A stretch of 64,000 bases of DNA from Shewanella phaeophyticola (GTDB taxonomy: Bacteria; Pseudomonadota; Gammaproteobacteria; Enterobacterales; Shewanellaceae): positions 62,001-126,000 of the forward strand of contig NZ_JAODOQ010000001.1 in NCBI RefSeq assembly GCF_025398315.1, given 5' to 3'. This document shows, in pieces, positions 1-10,754 of this stretch (position 1 is its first letter; each line of letters begins with the position of its first letter). The notes beneath the pieces were generated by a model. It did no database searches, had not been told where the DNA came from, and worked only from the letters and a program-made list of their open reading frames with translations. Made by a program: the position numbers and the translations under genes.

Positions 1-170
1 CTGCTTTACCAAAGTCCCTCATGGTGTTGCGATAACACCACTAGATAACTGTCTTAATGATCAGGCGGGCGTATTTTATCGTAAAGCGCATGTATTGGGT
101 GTTTTTTCTGTGTGATTTCACAATATTGAAATGAGAACAAAGATAATCAAAAATAAACCATAACTAACCC

Positions 171-202
171 TTGACCTTGGATTAAACTCTAAGGTTTATA
201 CT
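171..202 (+). promoter_or_regulatory. MerR-type promoter/operator of the zntR-like gene
   Basis: A -35 box TTGACC (171-176) and a -10 box TATACT (197-202) are separated by 20 bp, longer than the usual 17. Inside the spacer lies the inverted repeat ACCTT...AAGGT (174-178 and 191-195). A long spacer holding such a dyad is the hallmark of MerR-family metal promoters, where the bound activator untwists the DNA. It most likely drives the regulator and the permease together. Nothing recognisable lies in bases 1-170. Confidence 0.75.
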
Positions 203-257
203 TAAGCTAATTTCAGAGACTTTTAGCTGAATGCACTTTCTGAGTTGAGGTTAAATT

Positions 258-719
258 ATGTATCGAATAGGCGAGCTTTCTGCCTTGTACGACATCAAGG
301 CAGACACATTACGGTTTTATGAAAAACATGGGCTGCTGTCTCCTTCGAGTCGCTCAGGCTCCGGCTATCGATTATATAATCAAGACGACTCTGAAAGGTT
401 GAAGTTTATTTTACGCGCTAAAGCGGTGGGGTTTTCACTGAATGATATTGCTGATTTATTATCGATTGAAGTGGACAAGTCAAACCGAGCCTGTGCTGAA
501 GTGAAAGGCTTGGTTGACACTAAGCTTGAACAGGTTGAAGCTAAGTTAGCGGAGTTACAACATTTTGCGACGTCGTTAAAAAGCTTATCGAACACCTGTT
601 GCGGCGGCTCCGATAGCGCTGAACATTGCTCAATCTTAGAAGCGTTAGAGTCGTCTGATCAACATATTATAGCCAAAAAAGAACATCATCATTTCTCTCA
701 TTCAGGTCATAAGGACTAA
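258..719 (+). CDS. zntR: MerR-family metal-responsive regulator, ZntR-like
   Basis: The 153-residue protein has the MerR winged-helix domain at residues 1-70 and a dimerisation helix at about 80-110. Four of the five zinc ligands of E. coli ZntR fall at identical positions (Cys79, Cys114, Cys115, Cys124). The fifth, His119, is Asp here. The tail adds a short His-rich stretch (HHH..H..GH). By family, it should activate transcription when Zn or a similar thiophilic ion is bound. A GAGG ribosome site precedes the ATG, a MerR-type operator lies upstream, and the permease starts 2 nt after the stop, so one metal-inducible operon is likely. The exact metal is uncertain because of the Asp119 change. 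Confidence 0.85.
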   Translation: MYRIGELSALYDIKADTLRFYEKHGLLSPSSRSGSGYRLYNQDDSERLKFILRAKAVGFSLNDIADLLSIEVDKSNRACAEVKGLVDTKLEQVEAKLAELQHFATSLKSLSNTCCGGSDSAEHCSILEALESSDQHIIAKKEHHHFSHSGHKD

Positions 720-721
720 TT

Positions 722-2137
722 ATGTTATTGACCAATTTTGTTCATTTATTTTTAGAGTCCGCGCCTTGGTTATTATTAGGCTTGGTGCTCGCAGGGTTGT
801 TAAAAGTATTTGTGCCTATGGCCTGGATGCATAAACAGCTCGGTGGTCATGGCGTGAAAACCGTAGTTAAGTCGGCATTATTAGGTGCGCCTTTGCCATT
901 ATGTTCGTGTGGGGTAATCCCCGCCGCGGTTGGTTTACGTCGTGCAGGGGCTTCAAAAGCAGCAACCACGTCATTTTTGGTTTCAACGCCTGAAACCGGG
1001 GTTGACTCGATTACCGTATCTTATGTGTTACTGGCACCGTTTATGGCCATAGTGCGACCTATTGCAGCTATTACTAGCGCTATTGTGGCTGGGTTGTTAG
1101 TTGGCCGCGATGACGATGATGGAGTACCTTCAACGGTTAAAGCTGAATCGAACAATAAGTCTGTAGTTAAAGTTGAATCGTCTTGCTGTGCCAGTAAAAA
1201 GGTCGATATATCCAGTTCGTCTCAAGCACCTTTAGTTACTCACGATAACAATGCAGACACAGTTCAACATGCAGGCATTAAAATGACAGCTGTAAAAGCT
1301 GAGTCGGTATTAAGCCCTATGGCCTCAGCCAAAGTGCTGAGTGCTGAACAAGCGCCAAAGCAAAGCAGTTGTTGTGCGAGTAAAACTGAACCCCAACCTA
1401 AAGAGGTGAAATCAAGCTGTTGCAGCACCAAAGCCGAGCCAGAGGTCGCCGCAACAAGCAGTTGCTGCGCATCAACATCAGTGAAAGCAGATCATACAGA
1501 AAGCACTGCAGAGGCTAGCTGTTGCACGTCAACTCAAGATATCGCAACCGAGCTTAAGCAAAACAGTGTATTTAGCCGAGTGTTATCTGGCTTGCATTAT
1601 GCGGCCACGGATTTAATTAAAGACACTACGCTATGGTTATTAGTCGGATTGTTTTTTGCTGCCCTAGTGCAAACTTATGTGCCAAGCGATTTTTTAGTGA
1701 AGTGGGGCGACGGCATTTTAGCCATGCTAGTGATGGTGCTTGTGTCTATTCCAATGTATATCTGTGCCACGGCTTCAACGCCGATTGCGGCAGGTTTACT
1801 GTTAGCGGGTGTCTCTCCTGGTGCTGTATTGGTGTTTATGATGGCTGGTCCAGCAACGAATATCGCGACACTGGGTGTTGTGACTAAAGAGTTAGGCAAG
1901 CGTGCGCTTTATGGATATTTAGGCGGTGTCATTGGTGTGTCGTTAATCTTTGGGGTGTTGGTTAACTATTTGGTTGATACCTTTGGCTTTAAAGTGATGC
2001 CACAAATTGGTGAAGAGCACGCATTATTACCACAAGGTGTGGTAGCTGTGTCAGGTATTGTGTTGGCTATCTTAATGGCGAAAGTGTTGTGGGATATGCT
2101 CCCAAAAGGCAATAAAGAGAAGAGTTGTTGCTCTTAA
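722..2137 (+). CDS. SO_0444-family Cu/Zn efflux permease (ArsP_1/DUF318 type)
   Basis: This 471-residue integral membrane protein has two hydrophobic halves (about residues 1-135 and 290-465) joined by a hydrophilic linker. Each half carries a small-residue motif typical of the permease family (LPLCSCGVIPAA near 57-70 and a CATASTPIAAG stretch near 345). The linker holds five Cys-Cys pairs (near residues 154, 216, 232, 246 and 266) and a sixth lies at the C-terminus (CCS), which suggests metal capture or handover. It follows the zntR-like gene by 2 nt and is probably co-induced. The SO_0444 family is described as Cu/Zn efflux. The substrate here is inferred from that family and the linked regulator. 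Confidence 0.8.
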   Translation: MLLTNFVHLFLESAPWLLLGLVLAGLLKVFVPMAWMHKQLGGHGVKTVVKSALLGAPLPLCSCGVIPAAVGLRRAGASKAATTSFLVSTPETGVDSITVSYVLLAPFMAIVRPIAAITSAIVAGLLVGRDDDDGVPSTVKAESNNKSVVKVESSCCASKKVDISSSSQAPLVTHDNNADTVQHAGIKMTAVKAESVLSPMASAKVLSAEQAPKQSSCCASKTEPQPKEVKSSCCSTKAEPEVAATSSCCASTSVKADHTESTAEASCCTSTQDIATELKQNSVFSRVLSGLHYAATDLIKDTTLWLLVGLFFAALVQTYVPSDFLVKWGDGILAMLVMVLVSIPMYICATASTPIAAGLLLAGVSPGAVLVFMMAGPATNIATLGVVTKELGKRALYGYLGGVIGVSLIFGVLVNYLVDTFGFKVMPQIGEEHALLPQGVVAVSGIVLAILMAKVLWDMLPKGNKEKSCCS

Positions 2138-2183
2138 TAACGAGCTTTAAGCGGCCTGTTTGGCTAGCGAGATAGTGTTATTT

Positions 2184-2214
2184 AAACGGGGATCCATTGA
2201 TCCCCGTTTTATTT
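2184..2214. terminator. Bidirectional rho-independent terminator
   Basis: The stem ACGGGGATC/GATCCCCGT with a short loop is flanked by an A-run on the left and a T-run on the right. It lies between the convergent permease and nuclease genes and can serve both strands. Confidence 0.75.
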
Positions 2215-2236
2215 TGTTAACTGTTTTAACGGATGA

Positions 2237-3043
2237 TTAATGAAAGATAGCATTCAGTTTTTCAGCTAAGCGGATGCCAGCTTGTTGCAGTCTTTTTTCA
2301 ACAATAGGTTTATTGATAAACACATAGTTGTAACGTAAGTCGTCTTCACCTTGATAATTCTGTTCCAGAACATAGGCTTTTTTACGTAAAGACTTAGACT
2401 CTTGTGCCCAATCATAATAACTCTGTCCTGACCATTGTTGACGTTCAACATGACTAATACGATTCAAAAAGTGACTGTATTCGGTGTAGCTTAATTGCTG
2501 TTGCTCGATAATTTTGCTGTCCCAAACAGTATGCAGATTACTGTCTTGGCCAAACCATTTAAGTTTAACAGTATTGCCTCCTTTGTCGTGGTGATGACCA
2601 ACGTGCAAAGGCTGATGGATGTCACCAACAAAATGTACATAAAAGGCCAGCGCTTGCCATTTATCCTGCTGGCTGGCTTGAGGGTTTTTTAATACATTTT
2701 CAAACCGTTGTAATCCTTCAATGATGTCACCATCAGGATTGCGCTTCACGCTTGTCCAGGTTTCGTCGTCAGCAATAGAAATATAGTGCCATGGCGCAGC
2801 GTGGTTCCAGTTTTTGTCTGAGCGAATTTCATCAGCCCATGTAGACATTTGTGCCAGGCTTTCACCATTTGTTAGTTGATCAATCTGTTGCTTCGCGTTA
2901 TCGCTTAAGTGTTGTTGAGCCAAGTCACCAACAATACGATGCCCTAACTGACCGAAGGCAAAAGCAGAAGAACTTAGACTTAATGAGAGTAATAATCCAC
3001 TTATTATCATGGCGCTTTGATTAACTAAAACTGATTTTTTCAT
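2237..3043 (-). CDS. S1/P1 nuclease family protein (secreted)
   Basis: The 268-residue protein starts with a signal peptide ending near AFA, after which the mature chain begins FGQLGHR. S1/P1 nucleases are trinuclear-zinc enzymes that cleave single-stranded nucleic acid. The expected ligands are visible in order: His in GHR, Asp in STWADE, His in PWHYI, the HFVGDIHQPLH block, and His and Asp in NLHTVWD. The usual N-terminal Trp is Phe here; its zinc contacts are through the backbone, so activity may be kept. It is probably periplasmic or extracellular, degrading DNA/RNA for nutrients. It stands alone, convergent with the permease gene. Confidence 0.85.
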   Translation of the reverse strand: MKKSVLVNQSAMIISGLLLSLSLSSSAFAFGQLGHRIVGDLAQQHLSDNAKQQIDQLTNGESLAQMSTWADEIRSDKNWNHAAPWHYISIADDETWTSVKRNPDGDIIEGLQRFENVLKNPQASQQDKWQALAFYVHFVGDIHQPLHVGHHHDKGGNTVKLKWFGQDSNLHTVWDSKIIEQQQLSYTEYSHFLNRISHVERQQWSGQSYYDWAQESKSLRKKAYVLEQNYQGEDDLRYNYVFINKPIVEKRLQQAGIRLAEKLNAIFH

Positions 3044-3295
3044 GTGTGTTGCCCAATTTTTAATGTGGTACTTAGCTGCAATGAACCCCTGCTTTTTCAG
3101 CGTGAATATACAGTGTTTTTATGACAGTTTTGTGTAACAAATTAGTTAGTTAATTGTTGTGGTCTGTACGAATTTTGACATTAAAATGCAACAAAATCTC
3201 CCTAGAATCCCCTCTGCAGTTTTTGCTGTATTTCAATAACAAGGCTCAGCGGATTGGGTTAAACATTAAAATATAATAAATTTCAGGGGTTTGAA

Positions 3296-6200
3296 ATGTT
3301 ACTAAGTCATAAAATGAGTCGCCTTGCGCTAGCGACATGTTTTGCTATGGGGGTTGCGTTGCCTGCATCTGCAGCTGACACTGCATCAGACATACGTGGA
3401 CAAATTAAGTGCCAGCAGGAAGTGCTGCTTCTGATGCTAAAATCACTATTATTCACCAACCAACCGGGACGGTTACCGAAGTGCCGGTTACTGCAGATGG
3501 TCAGTTTTCTGCACGCGGTTTACGTGTTGGTGATCCTTATATTATTAAAGTTGATTCTGATCAGTTTGCCGACACCGTTGAAGAAGATGTTTATTTGCAA
3601 CTAGGCGAGACATTTCGCTTTAACCGCACTTTACAAGACGCAAACGTAATGGAACGTATTGGTGTCGTAGGCAGTGCGGGTTATTACCGTTCAGCGGGAG
3701 CCAATAGTGAGTTTGGCGAGCAAGATATTGCCAATTCACCTGGCCTTAACCGAGATTTAAAAGACGTATTGCGTCAAAACCCAATGGCTGTGGTTGGTAC
3801 TGATGGTGTATCAATGAGCGTGGCGGGTTTAAATCCGCGTTTCAATACTTTTGTGGTTGATGGCATATCGCAAAACGATGATTTTGGTCTTAACTCAAAC
3901 GGTTACCCAACACAACGTTCACCTATTTCAATCGATGCTGTTGAGAGCGTGGCGTTAAATGTATCGCCATATAGTGCGCGCAACGGTGGTTTTACAGGCG
4001 CACAAATCAATGCTGTGACTAAGTCGGGTACTAACGAACTATCAGGCTCAGTATTTTGGGAAACCACTAACGACAGTATAGCGGGTGACGGTAAAAACCA
4101 ACAAACGGGCGAAACGTTAAAGCAAGATTTTGAAGAAACCACGTTTGGCGGCACAGTGGGTTTCCCATTAATTAAGGATACACTGTTTTTCTTTGGTTCG
4201 TATGAAAACTTCGATGCGCCAAAATCAGCAGAGTGAAATGCCAGCCGATGCAGGATATGCCAACGACTCGGATATTACTTCAGCGGAATTAACGCAAATT
4301 GAACAGATTGCCCAATCGGTTTATGGCTTAGACAGCATTGGTGGCTACACCACCACGCCACAAGAAAAAGATGAAAAAATCTTAGTGAAGCTTGATTGGA
4401 ATATTAACGATGAACATCGTGCCAGTTTTACCTACCAATCAACAGAAGGTAACTTAACCAATAACATGAGCTCGAGCTCATCATCGTTAAAGCTATCAAG
4501 CACTTGGTACGATAAAGAAGAAACATTAGAAACCTATGCTGCTAATTTATACAGTGATTGGACTGATGATTTCAGTACCGAAATTAAAATAGCTTATAAA
4601 GACTCGACGACTAAATCGAAAACAATTGATGACTTAGGCATTGGTATGGTTTCTGTACAAACCTATGATCGTGCTAGCGATTATGTGGTATTCGGTACCG
4701 ACAAATCACGCCAAGCGAACGAGCTAGATAATCAAAACCTTGAATTACGTTTTGTGGGTGATTATTACCTTGGCGATCATGAAATTGGCTTTGGTGCTCA
4801 GTACAATAGCATTGAAGTGTTTAACCTGTTTGCTCAAAACGTGGCAGGTAACTGGTCTTTTAACAGCATTGAAGACTTTGAAAATGCTAACGTCGATCAA
4901 TTTTATTATTCTAACGCTGCATCAGGTATTGCTGATGACTTAGGTGCTAGCTTTAACATGGATACGTTAGCGTTATTTGCTGAAGATTCATGGGATATCA
5001 CCGCAGATTTAACTCTCACATTTGGTTTACGTTATGAAACCATTAGTATGTCTGATTCACCTGCAATTAACCAAAATTTTGTCGAGCGCTATGGGTTTGC
5101 TAATAACGAAACCTTAGATGGTCAAGATATTTGGTTACCGCGTGTGGGCGTGCAATATGCACTGACAGAAGACATCAGCTTACATGGTGGTGTGGGGCGA
5201 TATAGCGGTGGCTCACCAACGGTATGGATTTCAAACAGCTTCTCAAATGATGGTAACAGCTTACTCAGCTACAACGATGGCTGGAATTCTGCTTGGGGGA
5301 CGCCTGATTTTGCTAATGTACCTTCTGAAGCGCAAGACGGTTTAGTCGGTGGCGACGGTAATGTGAATGCTATCGACCCTCACTTTGAATTACCGTCAGA
5401 CTGGCGTGCCAGCATTGGTGTTGACAGCACCTGGGACTTTGGGGTGTTAGGTGATGATTGGTTTGTGGGGGCAGAGTTTTTATACATTCAAAAGGAAAAC
5501 GATTTAGCCTGGGTTGATTTGGCTCGTCGTCAAGTGACGACCGATGATACTGGTCGTGTTGTGTATGAAACATGGGATCCATTGGCAAATGGTGGCTCCG
5601 GTGGCAATACTGACCGCTATGACATTATGCTTACTAATGCTGATGATGATGGCACCAGCAAAACCTTAAGCTTTTCGCTAGCAAAAAACTGGGACATGGG
5701 TTTAAGCATGCGCGCAGGATATGCTTATAACTCTGTGGAAGAAGGTAACCAAGGTTCATCTTCTACCGCAACGTCAAACTATCAATACACGCCGGTTCAG
5801 TATGATCGTAATAGCACCACAATGGGCACCGGCTATTATGAGACGCCGCATCGCTTTACCTTTAGTTTAGGCTATGATGTTGAAATCGTATCTGGGTATA
5901 ACTCAAGCTTTAACTTATTCTATGAGGCGCGTGAAGGTAACCCGATGACTTGGGTGTTAGGCTCATATAAAGACGGTAACTTAGGCGATCAATCAAGTTT
6001 TGCTAATTCATCTTATTACTTACCGTATATCCCAACAGGTGCCGATGACCCTAATGTTGAGTACGATGGCGGGCTAACTTACGAACAATTTAAAGCGGCT
6101 ATCGATGAGATTGGTCTAAGTCAATATGCTGGGGGTATTGCACCTAAAGGCACTGATAACCAACCTTGGGTGCATCAGCTTGATTTCCGCTTTACTCAAG

Positions 6201-6469
6201 AATTACCAGGCTTTACCGAAGATCATAAAGGCCTTTTATACTTTGATGTGAGCAACGTGCTTAATTTACTTAATGATGATTGGGGCGTGGTTGAATACCA
6301 AAGCTATGGTACATCTACACTTGTTGACCATGATTACAATGCCAGTACTGGGGTTTACACTTACTCAGTGCCGTACGGTCAAGATGGTATTGAAACCGAT
6401 AATCAGAATACTTATGACATCAACAAGTCGGCTTGGCAGTTAAAAATTGGTGTTAAATACCTGTTCTAA
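3296..6469 (+). pseudogene. TonB-dependent receptor (Oar-like, N-terminal carboxypeptidase-like domain), two frameshifts
   Basis: Three overlapping frames (3296-3604, 3409-4236, 4193-6469) together give one receptor of about 1,055 residues. It starts with a signal peptide ending in PASA and a carboxypeptidase-regulatory-like fold (about 25-100). A plug domain follows (containing the VVDGISQNDDFG and NAVTKSG stretches), then a long aromatic-rich 22-strand barrel ending in the classic WQLKIGVKYLF tail. Such receptors import large substrates or peptides across the outer membrane using TonB. The frame breaks lie near 3405-3410 and 4232-4240. Sequence on both sides is fully conserved in character, so sequencing indels are as likely as a real pseudogene. 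An AGGGG ribosome site precedes the start. Confidence 0.75.
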
Positions 6470-6486
6470 TTAGGCTAGCACTTAAC

Positions 6487-6519
6487 AAAAAAATACCGAG
6501 CAGTTGCTCGGTATTTTTT
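6487..6519 (+). terminator. Rho-independent terminator after the TonB receptor
   Basis: The stem ATACCGAGCA/TGCTCGGTAT has a small loop, an A-run before it and a T-run after it. It can also end the small gene on the opposite strand. Confidence 0.75.
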
Positions 6520-6557
6520 ATCTTGGTGAATTGCTATTAACTCAAGTGATAACGGTA

Positions 6558-6680
6558 TTATTTACCTTTAATGACTGAGGTCGCTGGGGCTTTTTTCGCT
6601 TGCTTCACTGCACGTTTTTCTTTTAACGTCAGTTGCGGCTGTTTCTTCGACTCTTTGGCGTTATTACGTTCTTTGCTCAT
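6558..6680 (-). CDS. Small basic protein (40 aa), unknown function
   Basis: A 40-residue, Lys-rich frame begins MSKERNNAKESKK and ends SVIKGK. It has a good ribosome site (GGAG, 8 nt upstream of ATG). Composition is strongly biased to Lys, Ala and Gln with a central LTLKEKRAVKQAKK helix. I recall similar short Lys-rich hypothetical proteins in Shewanella but cannot assign a role; nucleic-acid binding is only a guess from charge. It lies between the TonB receptor and the lysR gene. Confidence 0.55.
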   Translation of the reverse strand: MSKERNNAKESKKQPQLTLKEKRAVKQAKKAPATSVIKGK

Positions 6681-6901
6681 GTTATTTACTCCGTGTATGC
6701 ACTGGGCTAGTAAAATGTTAAACAATTATTTGAATCACAATATCAAGTACAACTCATGCGAATATAGCGTTGAAATTAGCATCCTGTCGTGGCTAGGTTA
6801 AATCGATACTAGCATCAAGTTGCACAAAAATATCTATTATAGATATAGATTATTTAGTGCTAATCGTAGATGACAAAAGCATAATAAAACTCGCAAAATC
6901 G

Positions 6902-7846
6902 TTAACTATTTTGACGCACTTTAACATCAATAAATTCGGGGATCTCTAATACATTTTCGCCCCAATTTTCAATGAGTGCAGCGTAAAGGAACTCAATAAA
7001 AACGATATACTTACGTGGCATATATACCCGTTGGGGAAAACTTAAGGTCACTTTAGTTTGTGCCATTGGAAAGTCTTCTAAAATGGGAGTCAGTTGCTGA
7101 CTCGTAATGGCTTCTTGGGCAATAATGACGGGTACAGCAGTGATACCAAGCCCTTCGATGGCGGCTTCTCGCGCAAACGTAACATTATTGACTTTTAGTT
7201 GCGCGGGCGGATCAAGATCGACCCATTGGTTACCATCAAATATTCGCCAGCCACCATTGATGTGTGCTGACTGTAATTTTATAGCAGTGTGATTGATCAA
7301 ATCTTGTGGGACTTTTGGCGTGCCATGACGTTTAAGGTAGCCGGGGCTGGCCATCAGTTGTCTGTTGGCGATAACCAATGAGTAACTCTGTAACTTAGGG
7401 TCGTGAACCTCTGTTATTTGGAACAGAAAATCCACTCCTTCTTCAATCACATCGACTTTACGGTTAGTTAACTCAGCATCAATAGTCATGTTCGGGTAAG
7501 CAGCAAGAAAGCGTGCGAAAATACGTCCAAGAAATAATTGCCCTAATTCGATAGGGCAAATGATTTTTAAATTACCTTTAATGTCCTGCTGGCTAGCACT
7601 TAATAAGTCTTCTGCACTTTGTAAATCTTGTAAAATTTTATTAATTCGATGGTAATAACTCGATCCCGCTTCGGTGAGCTTTAATGCCCGAGTAGTGCGG
7701 AATAATAGCTGCACACCCACATAGGCTTCTAATTCAGCAACCTTACGGCTCACCGTCGCTTTGGTTATTCCTAGCGCTTTTGCAGCACCGGTAAAACTGC
7801 CTTGTTCCACCACTTGCGAGAAAATCTGAACGCGATTGAGATCCAT
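6902..7846 (-). CDS. LysR-family transcriptional regulator (CrgA-like)
   Basis: The 314-residue protein has an N-terminal winged helix (MDLNRVQIFSQVVEQGSFTG onward, about 1-60) and a substrate-binding domain (about 90-300). It is transcribed away from the emrA-like gene, with 96 bp between the starts. That is the usual arrangement for a LysR protein controlling the divergent efflux operon and itself. The inducer is not apparent from sequence. Confidence 0.85.
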   Translation of the reverse strand: MDLNRVQIFSQVVEQGSFTGAAKALGITKATVSRKVAELEAYVGVQLLFRTTRALKLTEAGSSYYHRINKILQDLQSAEDLLSASQQDIKGNLKIICPIELGQLFLGRIFARFLAAYPNMTIDAELTNRKVDVIEEGVDFLFQITEVHDPKLQSYSLVIANRQLMASPGYLKRHGTPKVPQDLINHTAIKLQSAHINGGWRIFDGNQWVDLDPPAQLKVNNVTFAREAAIEGLGITAVPVIIAQEAITSQQLTPILEDFPMAQTKVTLSFPQRVYMPRKYIVFIEFLYAALIENWGENVLEIPEFIDVKVRQNS

Positions 7847-7942
7847 ATTGTTACACCTGTGAAACAGTGGGTTGAATTTTGCCTGTCTAATAAACTACAG
7901 GAAACAGTAGTAAACTAGAAGGTAATAAATTAGGAGTTAAGC

Positions 7943-9037
7943 ATGTCTATTAATAAACGTTTTATCATTGTACCAAGCCTTATTCTGGCGGTCGTTATCG
8001 CAGGCGTTTATTGGTGGTTACAGGTGCGCTTTATTGAGTCGACCGATAATGCGTATGTAGAAACCGATATTTCAAGTATTAGCGTCAAAGTACCGGGGTA
8101 TATTGTGCAATCGACGGTGAGCGATAATCAGCATGTCAATCAAGGTGAGGTGCTGGCACAGCTTGAAGACAGTCAGTTTGTAGCGCTTGTGGCTCAAAGT
8201 CAGGCCGTGCTGGCCAGTTCGCAAGCCAATTTACAGACGTTGGCGGCAAAAGTGGATTTACAACAAGCCTTAATTAATCAGGCCAAAGCGGCTGTGGTGG
8301 CATCACAGTCTGATCAGTTAATTGCTAAGCAACAATTAGCGCGCTCGCAAAAATTGAAAGTGAGCAATTACAGTTCGCAAAATGATGTTGATCAACTGCA
8401 AGCTAATTTTGATTCTGCTTCGGCGCATGTTGATGAAGCACAAGCGGCATTAGTGGCAAAGCAGCGTGAATTGTCGGTATTTAATGCCCAATTATTAGAA
8501 GCGCAAGCTGACGTTGACCAGGCGCAAGCCAGCCTTGAGTTAGCCAATATTCAATTAGCCGACACCCAAATTACCGCGCCCTTTTCTGGCATTATTGGTA
8601 AGCGTGGGGCGTTAGTAGGCCAGTACGTGCAACCCGGACAAGCGCTGTTTAGCTTAGTGCCTGACTCTCAGGTATGGATAACCGCTAATTTTAAAGAGAC
8701 TCAAATTGAATATATGCAACCAGGTCAATCGGTTAAGGTTAAATTAGACGCCTACCCTGATGAAGAGTTTAACGGTTTTATCGACAGCTTGGCGCCTGCT
8801 TCAGGCTCTAAATTTAGTTTGTTGCCGGCTGAAAATGCCACCGGTAATTTTACTAAGATTGTGCAGCGTATTCCGGTGCGGATCCGTATTGATAATCATC
8901 ACGCGGCAAATACCCCAATGCGTATTTTACCTGGGTTGAGCGCAGTAGTTAAGGTTGATACTCAGAGTGCAACACAAGCACATGCTACAGCCAAAGCGAC
9001 CTTTAACGATAAGACCACTGTCACTGCAGGACGTTAA
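7943..9037 (+). CDS. emrA: HlyD/EmrA-family membrane fusion protein
   Basis: The 364-residue periplasmic adaptor has one N-terminal membrane anchor (about 10-27), then a lipoyl half-motif around SISVKVPGYI. A long coiled-coil hairpin rich in Gln/Ala (about 75-200) follows, and the second lipoyl half with the ITAPFSGIIGKRG block. EmrA proteins link an inner-membrane DHA2 pump to an outer-membrane TolC-like channel. The transporter gene follows 1 nt after the stop and the LysR gene is divergent, so this is an EmrAB-type drug or toxicant efflux operon. Confidence 0.85.
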   Translation: MSINKRFIIVPSLILAVVIAGVYWWLQVRFIESTDNAYVETDISSISVKVPGYIVQSTVSDNQHVNQGEVLAQLEDSQFVALVAQSQAVLASSQANLQTLAAKVDLQQALINQAKAAVVASQSDQLIAKQQLARSQKLKVSNYSSQNDVDQLQANFDSASAHVDEAQAALVAKQRELSVFNAQLLEAQADVDQAQASLELANIQLADTQITAPFSGIIGKRGALVGQYVQPGQALFSLVPDSQVWITANFKETQIEYMQPGQSVKVKLDAYPDEEFNGFIDSLAPASGSKFSLLPAENATGNFTKIVQRIPVRIRIDNHHAANTPMRILPGLSAVVKVDTQSATQAHATAKATFNDKTTVTAGR

Positions 9038-9038
9038 T

Positions 9039-10663
9039 ATGAGTCAGTCAACGGCAGAGTTAGATGTAACTCAAGTGTCTGTTGCCGATGTTAAACCTAC
9101 AGGGTATCAACGTGGCAGTTACCGCTCATGGATTGCGGTTATGGGGGGACTTATTGGCGCATTTATGGCGATTTTGGATATTCAAATCACCAATGCATCA
9201 ATGAAGGAAATACAAGGCAGTTTAGGGGCAACGTTAGAAGAAAGCAGTTGGATTGCGACCGCCTATTTGGTGGCCGAAATGATTGCCATTCCGTTGTCGG
9301 GTTGGCTCAGCACGGGTTTATCGACCAGACGCTACTTACTGTGCAATCACTGCAGCGTTTATTGTTGCATCAATATTGTGTTCAATGTCTTGGAATCTCG
9401 AGTCGATGATTGCCTTTCGTGCATTACAAGGCTTCTTTGGTGGTGCACTCATTCCTTTAGCTTTTCGGCTTATTCTCGAATTTTTACCCGACAGTAAACG
9501 CGCCATGGGCATGGCGTTGTTTGGCGTTACGGCCACATTTGCACCATCTATTGGACCAACGTTAGGGGGGTGGTTAACTGAGCAGTTTAGTTGGCATTAT
9601 CTGTTTTATATTAATGTGCCGCCGGGCATATTAGTGATGGTTATGCTGGCGTATGGGTTGGAGCGAAAACCTATTATTTGGGACAAACTAAAAGATGCCG
9701 ATTACTCTGGTATTATTACGATGGCGCTGGGAATGGGCTGTTTAGAAGTGGTGCTCGAAGAGGGAAATCGAAAAGACTGGTTTGGCTCTGATCTTATTCG
9801 TAACCTCGCAATTATTGCGGTCATCAACATTGGGTTGTTTATTTGGATCCAATTACGTAAATCTCAACCTTTAGTGAATATTAGGTTGCTGTAGCCAACG
9901 TGATTTTGCCTTGTCTACAGTGGCATATTTTTTATTGGGTATGGCACTATTTGGCGCCATTTATTTAATCCCACTATACCTGTCACAAATCCACGACTAT
10001 ACCCCGCTTGAAATTGGGGAAGTGATTATGTGGATGGGCTTTCCGCAATTATTAGTGTTGCCGCTAGTGCCTAAATTAATGCAGCGTTATGACCCGCGGT
10101 ATTTAGCGGGTTTTGGCTTTGCGTTGTTCTCAATCAGTTATTATATGAATAGCCATATGACCGCCGACTATGCTGGTGATCAAATGATAGCATCACAAAT
10201 TGTCAGGGCGTTGGGGCAACCATTTATTTTAGTGCCGATAGGTATTTTGGCGACTATGCACCTTACTGCCCATGAAAACGCGTCAGCTTCAACGGTATTA
10301 AACGTCATGCGCAATTTAGGCGGTGCTTTTGGTATTGCCTTAGTGGCGACATTAAGTGATAACTTAGCCCGAGTGCACCTTGCACACATAAAGGAAACAT
10401 TACCTGCGGTGAGCGCGCCAGCCTACCAATACATCAATGACACCACTTTGTTATTGCAAAGTGCAGGTTCTGACGCGGTGAGTGCTAATACACAAGCTTA
10501 TGCTTTACTTACTCAAAACATGAACCAACAAGCGTATATTCAAGCTTATAATGATGTGTTTTTCATTATGGCGTGCTTTTTATCTATTGCAGTTGTGGCA
10601 GTGTTATCAATTCGAAAACCTGCAGCATCAAATACGGCAGATGCTCCTAATGAAATGCATTAA
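9039..10663 (+). pseudogene. emrB: EmrB-type MFS efflux transporter (DHA2), two frameshifts
   Basis: Three frames joined at about 9341 and 9893 give a single 14-TM DHA2 transporter of about 540 residues, starting MSQSTAELDV and ending near PNEMH. Landmarks are the N-terminal AILDIQITNAS helix, the ESSWIATAYLVAE motif typical of EmrB, and a late SAYANASASTVLNVMRNLGGAFG-like helix. Each break is repaired by removing one base (c near 9341; t near 9893, giving RLLSQRDFA). It is the pump partner of the upstream EmrA-like adaptor. It could be a genuine decayed gene, but both breaks are single-base and the rest is intact. Confidence 0.75.
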
Positions 10664-10754
10664 GTATTTGTTGATAAGCATCAGTATAAATAGACTTGTA
10701 TTGCCATTGTTGAATGATACCCTTGCTATAAATCTTTAGGCGAATGGGTATTTG

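Noticed and set aside
6571..6801. Plus-strand 76-codon frame after the TonB receptor
   Set aside because: It overlaps the opposite-strand 40-aa gene, has no ribosome site, and its sequence is not protein-like.
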